NCBI RefSeq assembly: GCF_007745175.1
Contig: NZ_CP036271.1
Coordinates: 4,476,314-4,540,313 of the forward strand
Source of the DNA: Caulifigura coniformis
Lineage (GTDB): Bacteria; Planctomycetota; Planctomycetia; Planctomycetales; Planctomycetaceae
DNA length: 64,000 nt
Reading direction: 5' to 3'
A program made the translations under genes and the position numbers. The notes beneath the pieces are model-generated. The model was not told the origin of the DNA, did no database searches, and saw only the letters and a list, made by a program, of their open reading frames with translations. Position 1 is the first letter of the stretch; every line of letters starts with the position of its first letter. This document shows, piece by piece, positions 44,452-50,563 of the stretch.

Positions 44452-45126
44452 ATGTCCGCGACCTTCATCTACTGCCGTGTCAGCACAGACGAACAAGCCA
44501 GGGTTTCAGGTCTCGGCCTGGAGGTCCAGGAGTCGGAGTGTCGAGCGTTCGCAGCATCGCAAGGGCTCTCGGTCTCAGCAGTCTTCACCGATGGTGGTGT
44601 GTCCAGGTCGACCTACCTGACCGAGCGCCCGGCGATGTCAGCCTTGCTGTCGTCGATCAAGCGGGGATCTACCGTAGTCGTCCACAAACACTGCCGGCTC
44701 GGTGATAGCGTTGCGATCGCGATGATGATGAAGGAGGCCAAGCGGAAAGGGGCACGGCTACTCGTTGTTCACGGTGACAACTCCGGTTCCGACGAAGCCC
44801 TTCTCCTGGCTGGTGTGCTTTCAATCATTTCTGACCACGAACTCCGCAGCATTGCATCCAGGACACGGAAGGCACTGGCACAGAAGAAGGAACGTGGCGA
44901 GGTCTACACGCGCCGGGTTTACGGGTTCCGGGCTGTCAAGAATCAGCTCATTGCAGACCAGGCCGAACAGGATGTCATTGCCCGCATCCAGGTCGACGCA
45001 GCCTCAGGGCTGTCGTGGGCAGCCATCGCACGGAGCTTGAACCTAGCACACGTCGCAGCGCCGTCCGGAACAGACTGGCATCCACGAAGCGTTCAGCGCA
45101 TTGCGGAGCGGGCTTCGGCGGCATGA
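44452..45126 (+). CDS. Serine recombinase (resolvase/invertase family)
   Basis: This 224-residue protein has an N-terminal catalytic domain with the nucleophilic serine in IYCRVSTDEQ (Ser11), followed by GLGLEVQESECRAFAASQGL and the DxGxSRS segment. The usual second arginine region is altered (HKHCRLGDSVAIAMMM in place of the DRL-type motif). The C-terminal part (SWAAIARSLNLAHV, HPRSVQRIAER) is a DNA-binding HTH. It is smaller than large serine integrases and so acts more like a resolvase or transposon recombinase. A good promoter lies upstream. Its role beside a tyrosine integrase is unclear. Confidence 0.85.
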   Translation: MSATFIYCRVSTDEQARVSGLGLEVQESECRAFAASQGLSVSAVFTDGGVSRSTYLTERPAMSALLSSIKRGSTVVVHKHCRLGDSVAIAMMMKEAKRKGARLLVVHGDNSGSDEALLLAGVLSIISDHELRSIASRTRKALAQKKERGEVYTRRVYGFRAVKNQLIADQAEQDVIARIQVDAASGLSWAAIARSLNLAHVAAPSGTDWHPRSVQRIAERASAA

Positions 45127-45233
45127 TGTCGCTGGCACCCGTCGACGATTTCCCGGATCATCAAGCGGGCTATCCAGACACAGGAGGCTTGACTACGTCT
45201 ACCGTCCTCTGAGCAGTTCATTAGCTAGTCATC

Positions 45234-45428
45234 ATGAAAATCAAACGGCGTGAACTCTGCACCATCCTCCTGGATTTGACAGTCATTCTTATCTACCTGG
45301 GGCCGTGCCTCGCAGCCGTTGCCGTGTCATTCGCACTCCAGGGCCTGACGCAGTGGATAGTGCTCGGTCTGGGTTTTATGTGGCCCGTAGGAGTCTGCGT
45401 AGTGGGCCTGTACCAAGGCTGCGACTGA
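45234..45428 (+). CDS. Small hypothetical membrane protein (64 aa)
   Basis: Not recognised. After a basic lead MKIKRRELC come two hydrophobic segments (TILLDLTVILIYLGPCLAAV and WIVLGLGFMWPVGVCVVGLY), as expected for a two-helix membrane micropeptide. No strong ribosome binding site is seen. It lies 107 nt behind the serine recombinase on the same strand and converges on the 165-residue membrane protein. Confidence 0.45.
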   Translation: MKIKRRELCTILLDLTVILIYLGPCLAAVAVSFALQGLTQWIVLGLGFMWPVGVCVVGLYQGCD

Positions 45429-45445
45429 CAGCCCGGCTACCCGAA

Positions 45446-45943
45446 TCATTCGACATGCCGAGCCAAGACCACGTCAGCGAAGCCGTCATTCCAGCTAACC
45501 AAAAACAGACCGTTGTCACGCTCCAAGATGAAGAATGGGCCGATACTGCATTTCTCTGCTAATGACGACTCCAGCACGACCAGCGTTCCTTCGCTGATGT
45601 CGTTTCGCCGTTGAAGTCGCACTCTCCACGTGCCCTTGCTGGCCCCACAGAGCACATGCTGCCGGATGCTGTCGGTGACTTGAAAGGACAAGTCCCCTTC
45701 GGCCTCGTAGCTTCCGTCAGTATTCAGCTTCAGGACCGCTCGGTCGTTACGGAGGCCATGATACTGACCGCTGCGGTCATCGTCGTACGAATATGAGCCG
45801 GCCAACTCCCGCAGGGTGAAATCCCGACCTGAGTACGGCGAGCGGTTGATGATTGATACGAAAATCGTGAGCAACAGGCCAAAGGCGACGAACGCCATCA
45901 GTGCCGCCGCAAATTCCCGACGCCGCATCCAGATCGCCATCAA
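45446..45943 (-). CDS. Hypothetical membrane-anchored protein (165 aa)
   Basis: Not recognised. A basic MMAIWMRRRE is followed by one hydrophobic helix (FAAALMAFVAFGLLLTIFVS), then an extracytoplasmic-looking domain rich in beta strands: LRELAGSYSYDDDRSGQYHG, RAVLKLNTDGSYEAEGDLSF, GTLVVLESSLAEKCSIG. The repeated GxYxxxDxSxxxxLxLxxDGSY pattern resembles small lipocalin-like or META-type beta proteins, but no family was assigned. Two cysteines may form a disulfide. Confidence 0.5.
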   Translation of the reverse strand: MMAIWMRRREFAAALMAFVAFGLLLTIFVSIINRSPYSGRDFTLRELAGSYSYDDDRSGQYHGLRNDRAVLKLNTDGSYEAEGDLSFQVTDSIRQHVLCGASKGTWRVRLQRRNDISEGTLVVLESSLAEKCSIGPFFILERDNGLFLVSWNDGFADVVLARHVE

Positions 45944-46043
45944 GATTCCTGCCGGGCGGTTGACTGTGCTGGCCCACTCGGACGACCTAGATCGTACGCA
46001 TTGCCTGCGTTCCCTGCAGCCTCAAGAGCACACGTCCGACCAC

Positions 46044-46356
46044 ATGCGTCGACAGGTGGTCGTAACGACTTCGTCTCCGAGATTCGGAAGCAACTGTCAT
46101 CCAATGACAGTTCGCCGACTCGAAGTGGGCCAAGTGGTCCGATCGCAAGCTGGCCGAAGTGGCGAAGGTGTCACACCAGTTCGTCCTGAATATGCGGAGG
46201 GAACTGCTCACGGTGAGCAGTTCGAGCACCAGTCCGGAGCCGCGGATGGGCAAGGACGGCAAGGTCCGTAAGCCTCCCGAGCCACGCCAGAAGACAGAAC
46301 CGAAACCCGAGAAGAAGACGAAGAAGGGCCTGAGGCCGCTCCTGGACGCCGACTAG
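46044..46356 (+). pseudogene. Remnant of a ParB-like DNA-binding protein
   Basis: One frame reads KWSDRKLAEVAKVSHQFVLN then MRRELLTVSSSSTSPEPRMG and a Lys/Pro-rich tail to 46356. This corresponds to the helix-turn-helix and C-terminus of planctomycete ParB-type proteins (pattern W-S-D-R-x-I-A-x-x-x-x-V-S-x-x-F-V). The matching upstream part MRRQVVVTT lies in another frame, and a TGA interrupts the joining frame near 46108. Only a piece is left, so the gene appears broken by frameshift. The 65-codon fragment from ATG 46159 could still be translated. Confidence 0.45.
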
Positions 46357-46362
46357 CTGATT

Positions 46363-46872
46363 TCAGTTTGCGAGCTGCTGTATTCCGTCCACGTATTCAT
46401 GCCGCCACAACTCCTTACCAGAAGCGTCGAACGCGACCCGCGGACCATGCAGTTCGCCATCCTTGCGAAAGCATATCTCGTAGCTGCCATCGGTTTCGTA
46501 CGACACTTCTGGACCGTGTAGGGTCCACTTGTCTCCTCGACGTTCTTCCTGCGCACGCATTTTCAAGCCCTTCGACCCACGGTGGTACTCGACGACGCGC
46601 CATGAGTTGCCGCCCGTGCTGACGTAGGCATCCCCAGAAAGTCCAGACAACTGCCGCCGCTCATTCGGCGTAATGGTCGACCAATCGACGGCAGGGGCGT
46701 CCCAGTTAAACGCCTGGACATTCCACCACGGCGTTACCGTCGCCGAAAGCGCATCCACGTTCACAGCAATAGGGCCGTTCGACGGTGCGGCTACCAGGGG
46801 CGCTTCACCCTGCTGCCCGCAGCCAGTCACCCAAAGAATGCTTGCCAGCAATATCGCAGATCGTCCGTGCAT
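46363..46872 (-). CDS. Putative lipoprotein with MORN/YwqK-like repeats
   Basis: ATG 46872 gives a lipoprotein signal MHGRSAILLASILWVTGCGQ, with the lipid-modified cysteine near residue 18. The C-terminal half has two or three YwqK-type units: RGDKWTLHGPEVSYETDGSY, then ICFRKDGELHGPRVAFDASG and a partial one (KELWRHEYVDG). Such repeats form extended beta sheets and occur in secreted or antitoxin-like proteins. The frame is open to 46950, but that N-terminus would hide the signal. No partner toxin gene is seen next to it. Confidence 0.65.
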   Translation of the reverse strand: MHGRSAILLASILWVTGCGQQGEAPLVAAPSNGPIAVNVDALSATVTPWWNVQAFNWDAPAVDWSTITPNERRQLSGLSGDAYVSTGGNSWRVVEYHRGSKGLKMRAQEERRGDKWTLHGPEVSYETDGSYEICFRKDGELHGPRVAFDASGKELWRHEYVDGIQQLAN

Positions 46873-47146
46873 CGCCCGAGCCCTCACGCCGTAAATCCAG
46901 CGGGAATCGTTTTTACTTGGTAGTAACCAATTGCCGCCAAGTCCGTCCACTCATCCGGCACCCCTGTGCTCTCGTCTCCCTGCAGCCCCTAGGTCAAGCC
47001 TGACGAGCCGACAGGGTTTTTATTCCGAGCGATCACCGACACAGGTCGCGGCGATATCCGCTGCCCTGGATCTCCGACGACTCCCTGTAGACTCCCTGTA
47101 GCCTCCCGATTCCTGTGTTCTGGTCTCCTGGACGATCCCCGTAGTC

Positions 47147-47160
47147 CCCACGCTTGACGA
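47147..47160. repeat. 14-nt direct repeat flanking the recombinase block, copy 2
   Basis: Second copy of CCCACGCTTGACGA (see 44393-44406), same orientation. Confidence 0.4.
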
Positions 47161-47230
47161 AGCGCCGGCTACGGCGACTCTCCGGCTACCTGTCAGCTCA
47201 CGAAGGTTGTTCTAAGTCAAAGTGAACCAA

Positions 47231-47280
47231 GTCTTTTCCCTCCCACAAAAAACGAAGTTTTGTGGGGGAGGAGAAAGGAC
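47231..47280 (+). ncRNA. 50-nt near-perfect hairpin with T-rich tail, possible small RNA or terminator
   Basis: Arm 47231-47250 pairs along its whole length with 47258-47280, with a G-U pair and small bulges; the upper stem is CCCACAAAA/TTTTGTGGG with loop AACGAAG. On the + strand GTTTTTCTTTTTTTCTC follows within about 10 nt. There is no + strand gene just upstream that would need this terminator, so it could end an unrecognised small transcript from the 46.9-47.2 kb gap. Confidence 0.5.
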
Positions 47281-47482
47281 ACTCTGGTTTTTCTTTTTTT
47301 CTCTTTCCTAAGGAAAAAAAAGAGAGGACGGATTCAGTCTATCCTGGCTGCGATGGCCGGACTGTCTGTGGTCTACGGTGCGCATTGCCCTACGCGCATA
47401 CGCGGTCAATCAGCATCTTCGCTCGCAATTTTCCAGCATGGGAGTGACTCCGCTCCTCCGCCGGAAGGTCCTCTGAGCAGAC

Positions 47483-47501
47483 AAAGTTGTACGTATGAAT
47501 C
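47483..47501 (+). promoter_or_regulatory. Shared 19-nt element upstream of HTH paralogue 2
   Basis: Identical to the - strand sequence of 43544-43562. It lies 114 nt before the HTH start codon. Confidence 0.6.
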
Positions 47502-47614
47502 TGGATAGTTTCCGGTTTTTCGGGGTATGGCTGCTCTGATGTAACTCACAGGCGAGAGTGAGAGTTCGGCAAGTCGCTGGACTCGGCTGCTCGCCGGTCT
47601 TCAGGGAAGGTGTG

Positions 47615-47833
47615 ATGAAGCACGAAGATGAACTACTGCTCACGGCAATTGAGGATGCAATTCGTGGGGGGCTGAAGTCGAGAGCGGACCTGGCAATGTC
47701 AGCCGGACTGACGATTCCAAGGTTCAACCGGATCGCCAGCGCCGGGGTCGCGGCCGGTCGCCTGCGAATCCTCGCAGAACGAGACCGTTTCAAGGGGTTG
47801 CAATTCGAGTTGGGGGCACCAGTTGTCGGCTGA
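47615..47833 (+). CDS. Small HTH protein, paralogue 2
   Basis: This 72-residue protein aligns with the HTH protein at 43212-43457: DELLLTAIEDAIRGGLKSRA, then DLAMSAGLTIPRFNRIASAG, then AAGRLRILAERDRFKGLQFE. The helix-turn-helix is the LAMSAGLTIPRFNRI stretch. AAGG lies upstream of ATG 47615. Its stop overlaps the start of the RepA-like ATPase by 11 nt, so the two are translationally linked. In small replicons such a pairing often means a copy-control or accessory initiator role for the HTH protein, which here is inference. Confidence 0.65.
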   Translation: MKHEDELLLTAIEDAIRGGLKSRADLAMSAGLTIPRFNRIASAGVAAGRLRILAERDRFKGLQFELGAPVVG

Positions 47834-48827
47834 GAAGGTGGGCGGCTTGGACGCGGCTGAACTAGGACTTGGCAGCTACGCGGACTGGGAACGACTTGCT
47901 GACGAGCAGCTCGCGGCCGGGCATGTCTTCAAGGGGCTGCTCCCACGCGGTGCGACGACGCTGTTCTCCGCTGAAGCAATGGCCGGGAAGACCGCAATTG
48001 TGTCTCAGCTCGCTGGCGATGCGGTCAACGGTCGCCCGTTCCTGGGATTCGAGTGCAAAGAGCCGGCAGCGGTCATCTGGTTCAACTCGGATCGGACGCC
48101 AGAGAAGAACATGGTGGGACGACTCCGGCGGACCTGTCGTTCTGAGGAAGAACTCCACAACCTTCGACGCCTGTTTCGACCTGTGCTCCGAGAGTTCATC
48201 CCGAAACGGGTCGACGTTGACTACATCCGACGATGTACGGAAACACTTCGGAGTGAGGCCAGGCACGACGGGCCGATCATTGTTGTCCTGGACAGCCTGA
48301 GGAGTTGCTTCCTTCAGGGCATGCCCAAGGGGGCGGAGAACGACTCCCCCCTGATCGCCGAAGCACTGTGTCCGATCCGAGACCTTGCAACCGCTGACGA
48401 TCTTTCGCCGATCGTCCTGCACCACAATTCTCGCGGGTCTGGAACATACGCCGGCTCGGGCATGATTAAAGGTGCGTCCGATGCGACGTGGTCCCTGAGT
48501 CGGAAGAGCGGTGCCGACAAGTCGTATCTCGACTTCGATAGCCGGGAAGATGATGCGGAGCCTTACCGCCTGGAAATCACCAACACATTTGATGGATTCA
48601 TTGGACGCCGCGTGCCACTGAAGGGAATGAGCGCCGCCAGCGATTCGCTGTTCGCCCTTCTGCCGGCAGATGACGAGGAAGGGTGGGAAGTTGCACAACT
48701 CTGTCTCGCCGCGAACATCGAAGATGCGGAGGCGAGGCGACGGCTCAGCAAGGGTGAAAAAGCAGGGCTGGTAGGCCGCGTGAAGCGTGGTGGGAGGGTG
48801 GTGTTTTTCAGGTTGGTGTCGTCTTGA
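47823..48827 (+). CDS. RepA-like/AAA_25 ATPase (RecA-fold helicase)
   Basis: This 334-residue protein has a RecA-type core: Walker A FSAEAMAGKTAIVSQL (residues ~51-57), a strand AAVIWFNSDRTPEKN, Walker B IIVVLDSLRS near 152, and the motif LHHNSRGSGTYAGSGMIKGA, which is characteristic of hexameric RepA-type helicases and AAA_25 proteins. The C-terminal ~70 residues are a probable winged domain (EDAEARRRLSKGEKAGLV). Such proteins help replicate plasmids and integrative elements. The start is a TTG at 47823, preceded by a G-run; a GTG at 47838 is an alternative. Confidence 0.78.
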   Translation: MSAEKVGGLDAAELGLGSYADWERLADEQLAAGHVFKGLLPRGATTLFSAEAMAGKTAIVSQLAGDAVNGRPFLGFECKEPAAVIWFNSDRTPEKNMVGRLRRTCRSEEELHNLRRLFRPVLREFIPKRVDVDYIRRCTETLRSEARHDGPIIVVLDSLRSCFLQGMPKGAENDSPLIAEALCPIRDLATADDLSPIVLHHNSRGSGTYAGSGMIKGASDATWSLSRKSGADKSYLDFDSREDDAEPYRLEITNTFDGFIGRRVPLKGMSAASDSLFALLPADDEEGWEVAQLCLAANIEDAEARRRLSKGEKAGLVGRVKRGGRVVFFRLVSS

Positions 48828-49086
48828 GGTCGTTCCCTCCCACGACTCGGAAGCGTGTCAGGATCTATCAGCTTTACGGTGGACACGCCGGTTACACCAA
48901 TCGAGTCTCGCCGCCCGTTCGATCCGCGAAGCGTACTACCACGCGAACCAGGGCCGATGGCGAGACGCGATCACGACGGTAGGCGTCGTTGAGAGGTTCG
49001 ACGGCAGTGTGTGGAAGCACGAGGACGGCACCGTCTCTGAGGGACCGCGTTACCACCACGGCGGGAGCGCTCGGCGAGTGACCTGA
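48787..49086 (+). CDS. Hypothetical protein (up to 99 aa)
   Basis: Not recognised. The frame overlaps the end of the ATPase gene by about 40 nt and shows strong G/C at third positions over its second half, where it reads RSIREAYYHANQGRWRDAIT then VVERFDGSVWKHEDGTVSEG. The start is uncertain and no ribosome binding site stands out. The rest of the gap to 49211 is empty. Confidence 0.4.
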   Translation: MVGGWCFSGWCRLEVVPSHDSEACQDLSALRWTRRLHQSSLAARSIREAYYHANQGRWRDAITTVGVVERFDGSVWKHEDGTVSEGPRYHHGGSARRVT

Positions 49087-49211
49087 CCTGACAACGGAAT
49101 CCCATCCTGTGCCTTTGACACCCTCAGAGCCGGCCACCTGGCCGAGACGATGACGACACTCCGGCCATTTGGTCGGGGACACCACCACTTTTAAGGAACC
49201 CAACCTAACCA

Positions 49212-50027
49212 ATGGTAGCTTTGAGTCCGCTCCCCGGAGCGTACACGTTCGATGCGTTTAACTGCCTTTCTGATGACGTTGCCAAGGTCGCCAAGTTCGT
49301 CGAAGAGTTGGAACGTCTCACGGCGTCGATTCCGCGACAACGGGCGGAAATCCGGAACCTGAAAAACACCGCTCCAGGATCGAACACGGATATCCTGGAT
49401 GTGATGATTCAGGCCCTGGGCGACCCCACGGAAATGGGCGACAGGGAGCGGCGTGACGCCCTGAGGCCGATTGCCAAGCAATTCGCGAAGGCCTTCCGGC
49501 ACGCGGGGCTTGCTCGTCGGCACTTGCTGGATCAGGCCGCTCCGCCGGTGCAGGCCCTTTACCGCTCCGTCGCAGTCCAGCGGCTTCGCGATGACTTCCA
49601 GAGGCTGAAGCTCACCGATCCGTCCATCGACCACAACAAGCAATTGCTGGACGCGGAGACCCGGCTTCAGAAGCTGGAGGCTCGGCTCGGTGAGCTGGAG
49701 TCATCGGCGCTGGACTATTTTCGCGGTGGAAAACTGCCGACCTTGTTCCGTGGTCAGCCGATGGCGGAAGTCAGTCGCAAGGCGTTCCTGCCGGCAGACG
49801 CCACCGACACAAAGATTGCGCTGGTCATCCTGCGTGACTTCGCGGCATCATGGCGGGCGGTCGCCCCTCTGTGCACGGTCGGGGTCACAGTACACGGCAC
49901 TGCGATCCATAGCCTTTCCGGCGGTCGGAAGGACGCCTGGAGGCGGGCGTACCTCGCGATGGGGCTCAAGCCCGGAGACCCGACAAAGCGAAAGGTGTAC
50001 GCGGCCCGTGTTGAGGTGAGCCACTGA
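49212..50027 (+). CDS. Hypothetical protein (271 aa)
   Basis: Not recognised. The N-terminal two thirds are long helices with coiled-coil character (DDVAKVAKFVEELERLTASI, QLLDAETRLQKLEARLGELE). A smaller C-terminal domain follows: ALVILRDFAASWRAVAPLC, then VTVHGTAIHSLSGGRKDAWR. ATG 49212 begins MVALSPLPGAYTF. Its stop overlaps the start of the next gene (TGATG), so the two are coupled. The position between the RepA-like ATPase and integrase suggests an element maintenance role, without proof. Confidence 0.6.
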   Translation: MVALSPLPGAYTFDAFNCLSDDVAKVAKFVEELERLTASIPRQRAEIRNLKNTAPGSNTDILDVMIQALGDPTEMGDRERRDALRPIAKQFAKAFRHAGLARRHLLDQAAPPVQALYRSVAVQRLRDDFQRLKLTDPSIDHNKQLLDAETRLQKLEARLGELESSALDYFRGGKLPTLFRGQPMAEVSRKAFLPADATDTKIALVILRDFAASWRAVAPLCTVGVTVHGTAIHSLSGGRKDAWRRAYLAMGLKPGDPTKRKVYAARVEVSH

Positions 50028-50281
50028 TGTCGCCCGAACGTGACGGACGGTGCATCGCCTTGCAGTTCATCCGTGACGGGATCGTGACGACGATTGGCGC
50101 ACCTACGGAACCTGACGACTTGGACACAGAAGCCACGGCGGTGGGGCTGTTCAAGTTGCTCAACGCGGTCTACACGCCGCCGGAGGTGGACCAGGTCTTG
50201 GCCGGTCTGATCGACTGTGTCCGCGAGGATCTTGAGCGTCGGCATCGCGAGGCGGGGTGGTCGCCCGCTGACCTGAATTGA
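50027..50281 (+). CDS. Hypothetical protein (84 aa)
   Basis: Not recognised. It has an alpha/beta start (GRCIALQFIRDGIVTTIGAP) and a helical end (VDQVLAGLIDCVREDLERRH). It overlaps the previous stop by 1 nt and is followed by an intrinsic terminator, so it closes a two-gene unit. Confidence 0.55.
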   Translation: MSPERDGRCIALQFIRDGIVTTIGAPTEPDDLDTEATAVGLFKLLNAVYTPPEVDQVLAGLIDCVREDLERRHREAGWSPADLN

Positions 50282-50328
50282 AGCCGCCAGCCGCAACGGC
50301 GCAGACGCGGTAGTTTTGACAATCACAC

Positions 50329-50364
50329 GGCCCTGGCGGGCTTCTTCGTTCGCCGGGGCCTTTT
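50329..50364 (+). terminator. Intrinsic terminator before the excisionase gene
   Basis: A 10-bp stem with one G-U pair (50329-50338 with 50351-50360, arm GGCCCTGGCG), a 12-nt loop, then TTTTCGTTT. It separates the 271/84-residue unit from xis-int. Confidence 0.75.
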
Positions 50365-50383
50365 CGTTTCCAAGGAAGGAAGC

Positions 50384-50563
50384 ATGGAAGCACTTTTGAC
50401 ACGAGAAGAAGCGATCAAAGTCCTGCGAGTGTCGGCCTCAAAGCTCGACAAGGACCGAGCTGCCGGCCGAATCGGGTGCGTGAAGCTCGGGGACCGTGTA
50501 CTTTTCGAGCCGGCAGAGATTCGCCGCTACGTAGATGCACACCGCGTGAAGGGCACTTGCTGA
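50384..50563 (+). CDS. Excisionase-like HTH protein (59 aa)
   Basis: A short MerR/HTH_17-type domain: MEALLTREEAIKVLRVSASK, then LDKDRAAGRIGCVKLGDRV and FEPAEIRRYVDAH. The order TxxEAxxxLxVSxxxL...G.I..VKLGDRVLF...EI..YV is the standard excisionase/helix-turn-helix form that directs excision or guides integrase. AAGGAAGG precedes ATG 50384. The stop TGA directly adjoins the integrase ATG with no gap, so xis and int form a coupled pair. Confidence 0.82.
   Translation: MEALLTREEAIKVLRVSASKLDKDRAAGRIGCVKLGDRVLFEPAEIRRYVDAHRVKGTC

Larger units (their letters stand above)
46873..47614. other. Intergenic region with long hairpin and shared repeats
   Basis: No convincing gene is seen over about 740 nt. 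It contains the second 14-nt direct repeat (47147-47160), the long hairpin 47231-47280 followed by two T-rich runs, and the 19-nt element 47483-47501 shared with the other HTH promoter. Confidence 0.45.
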
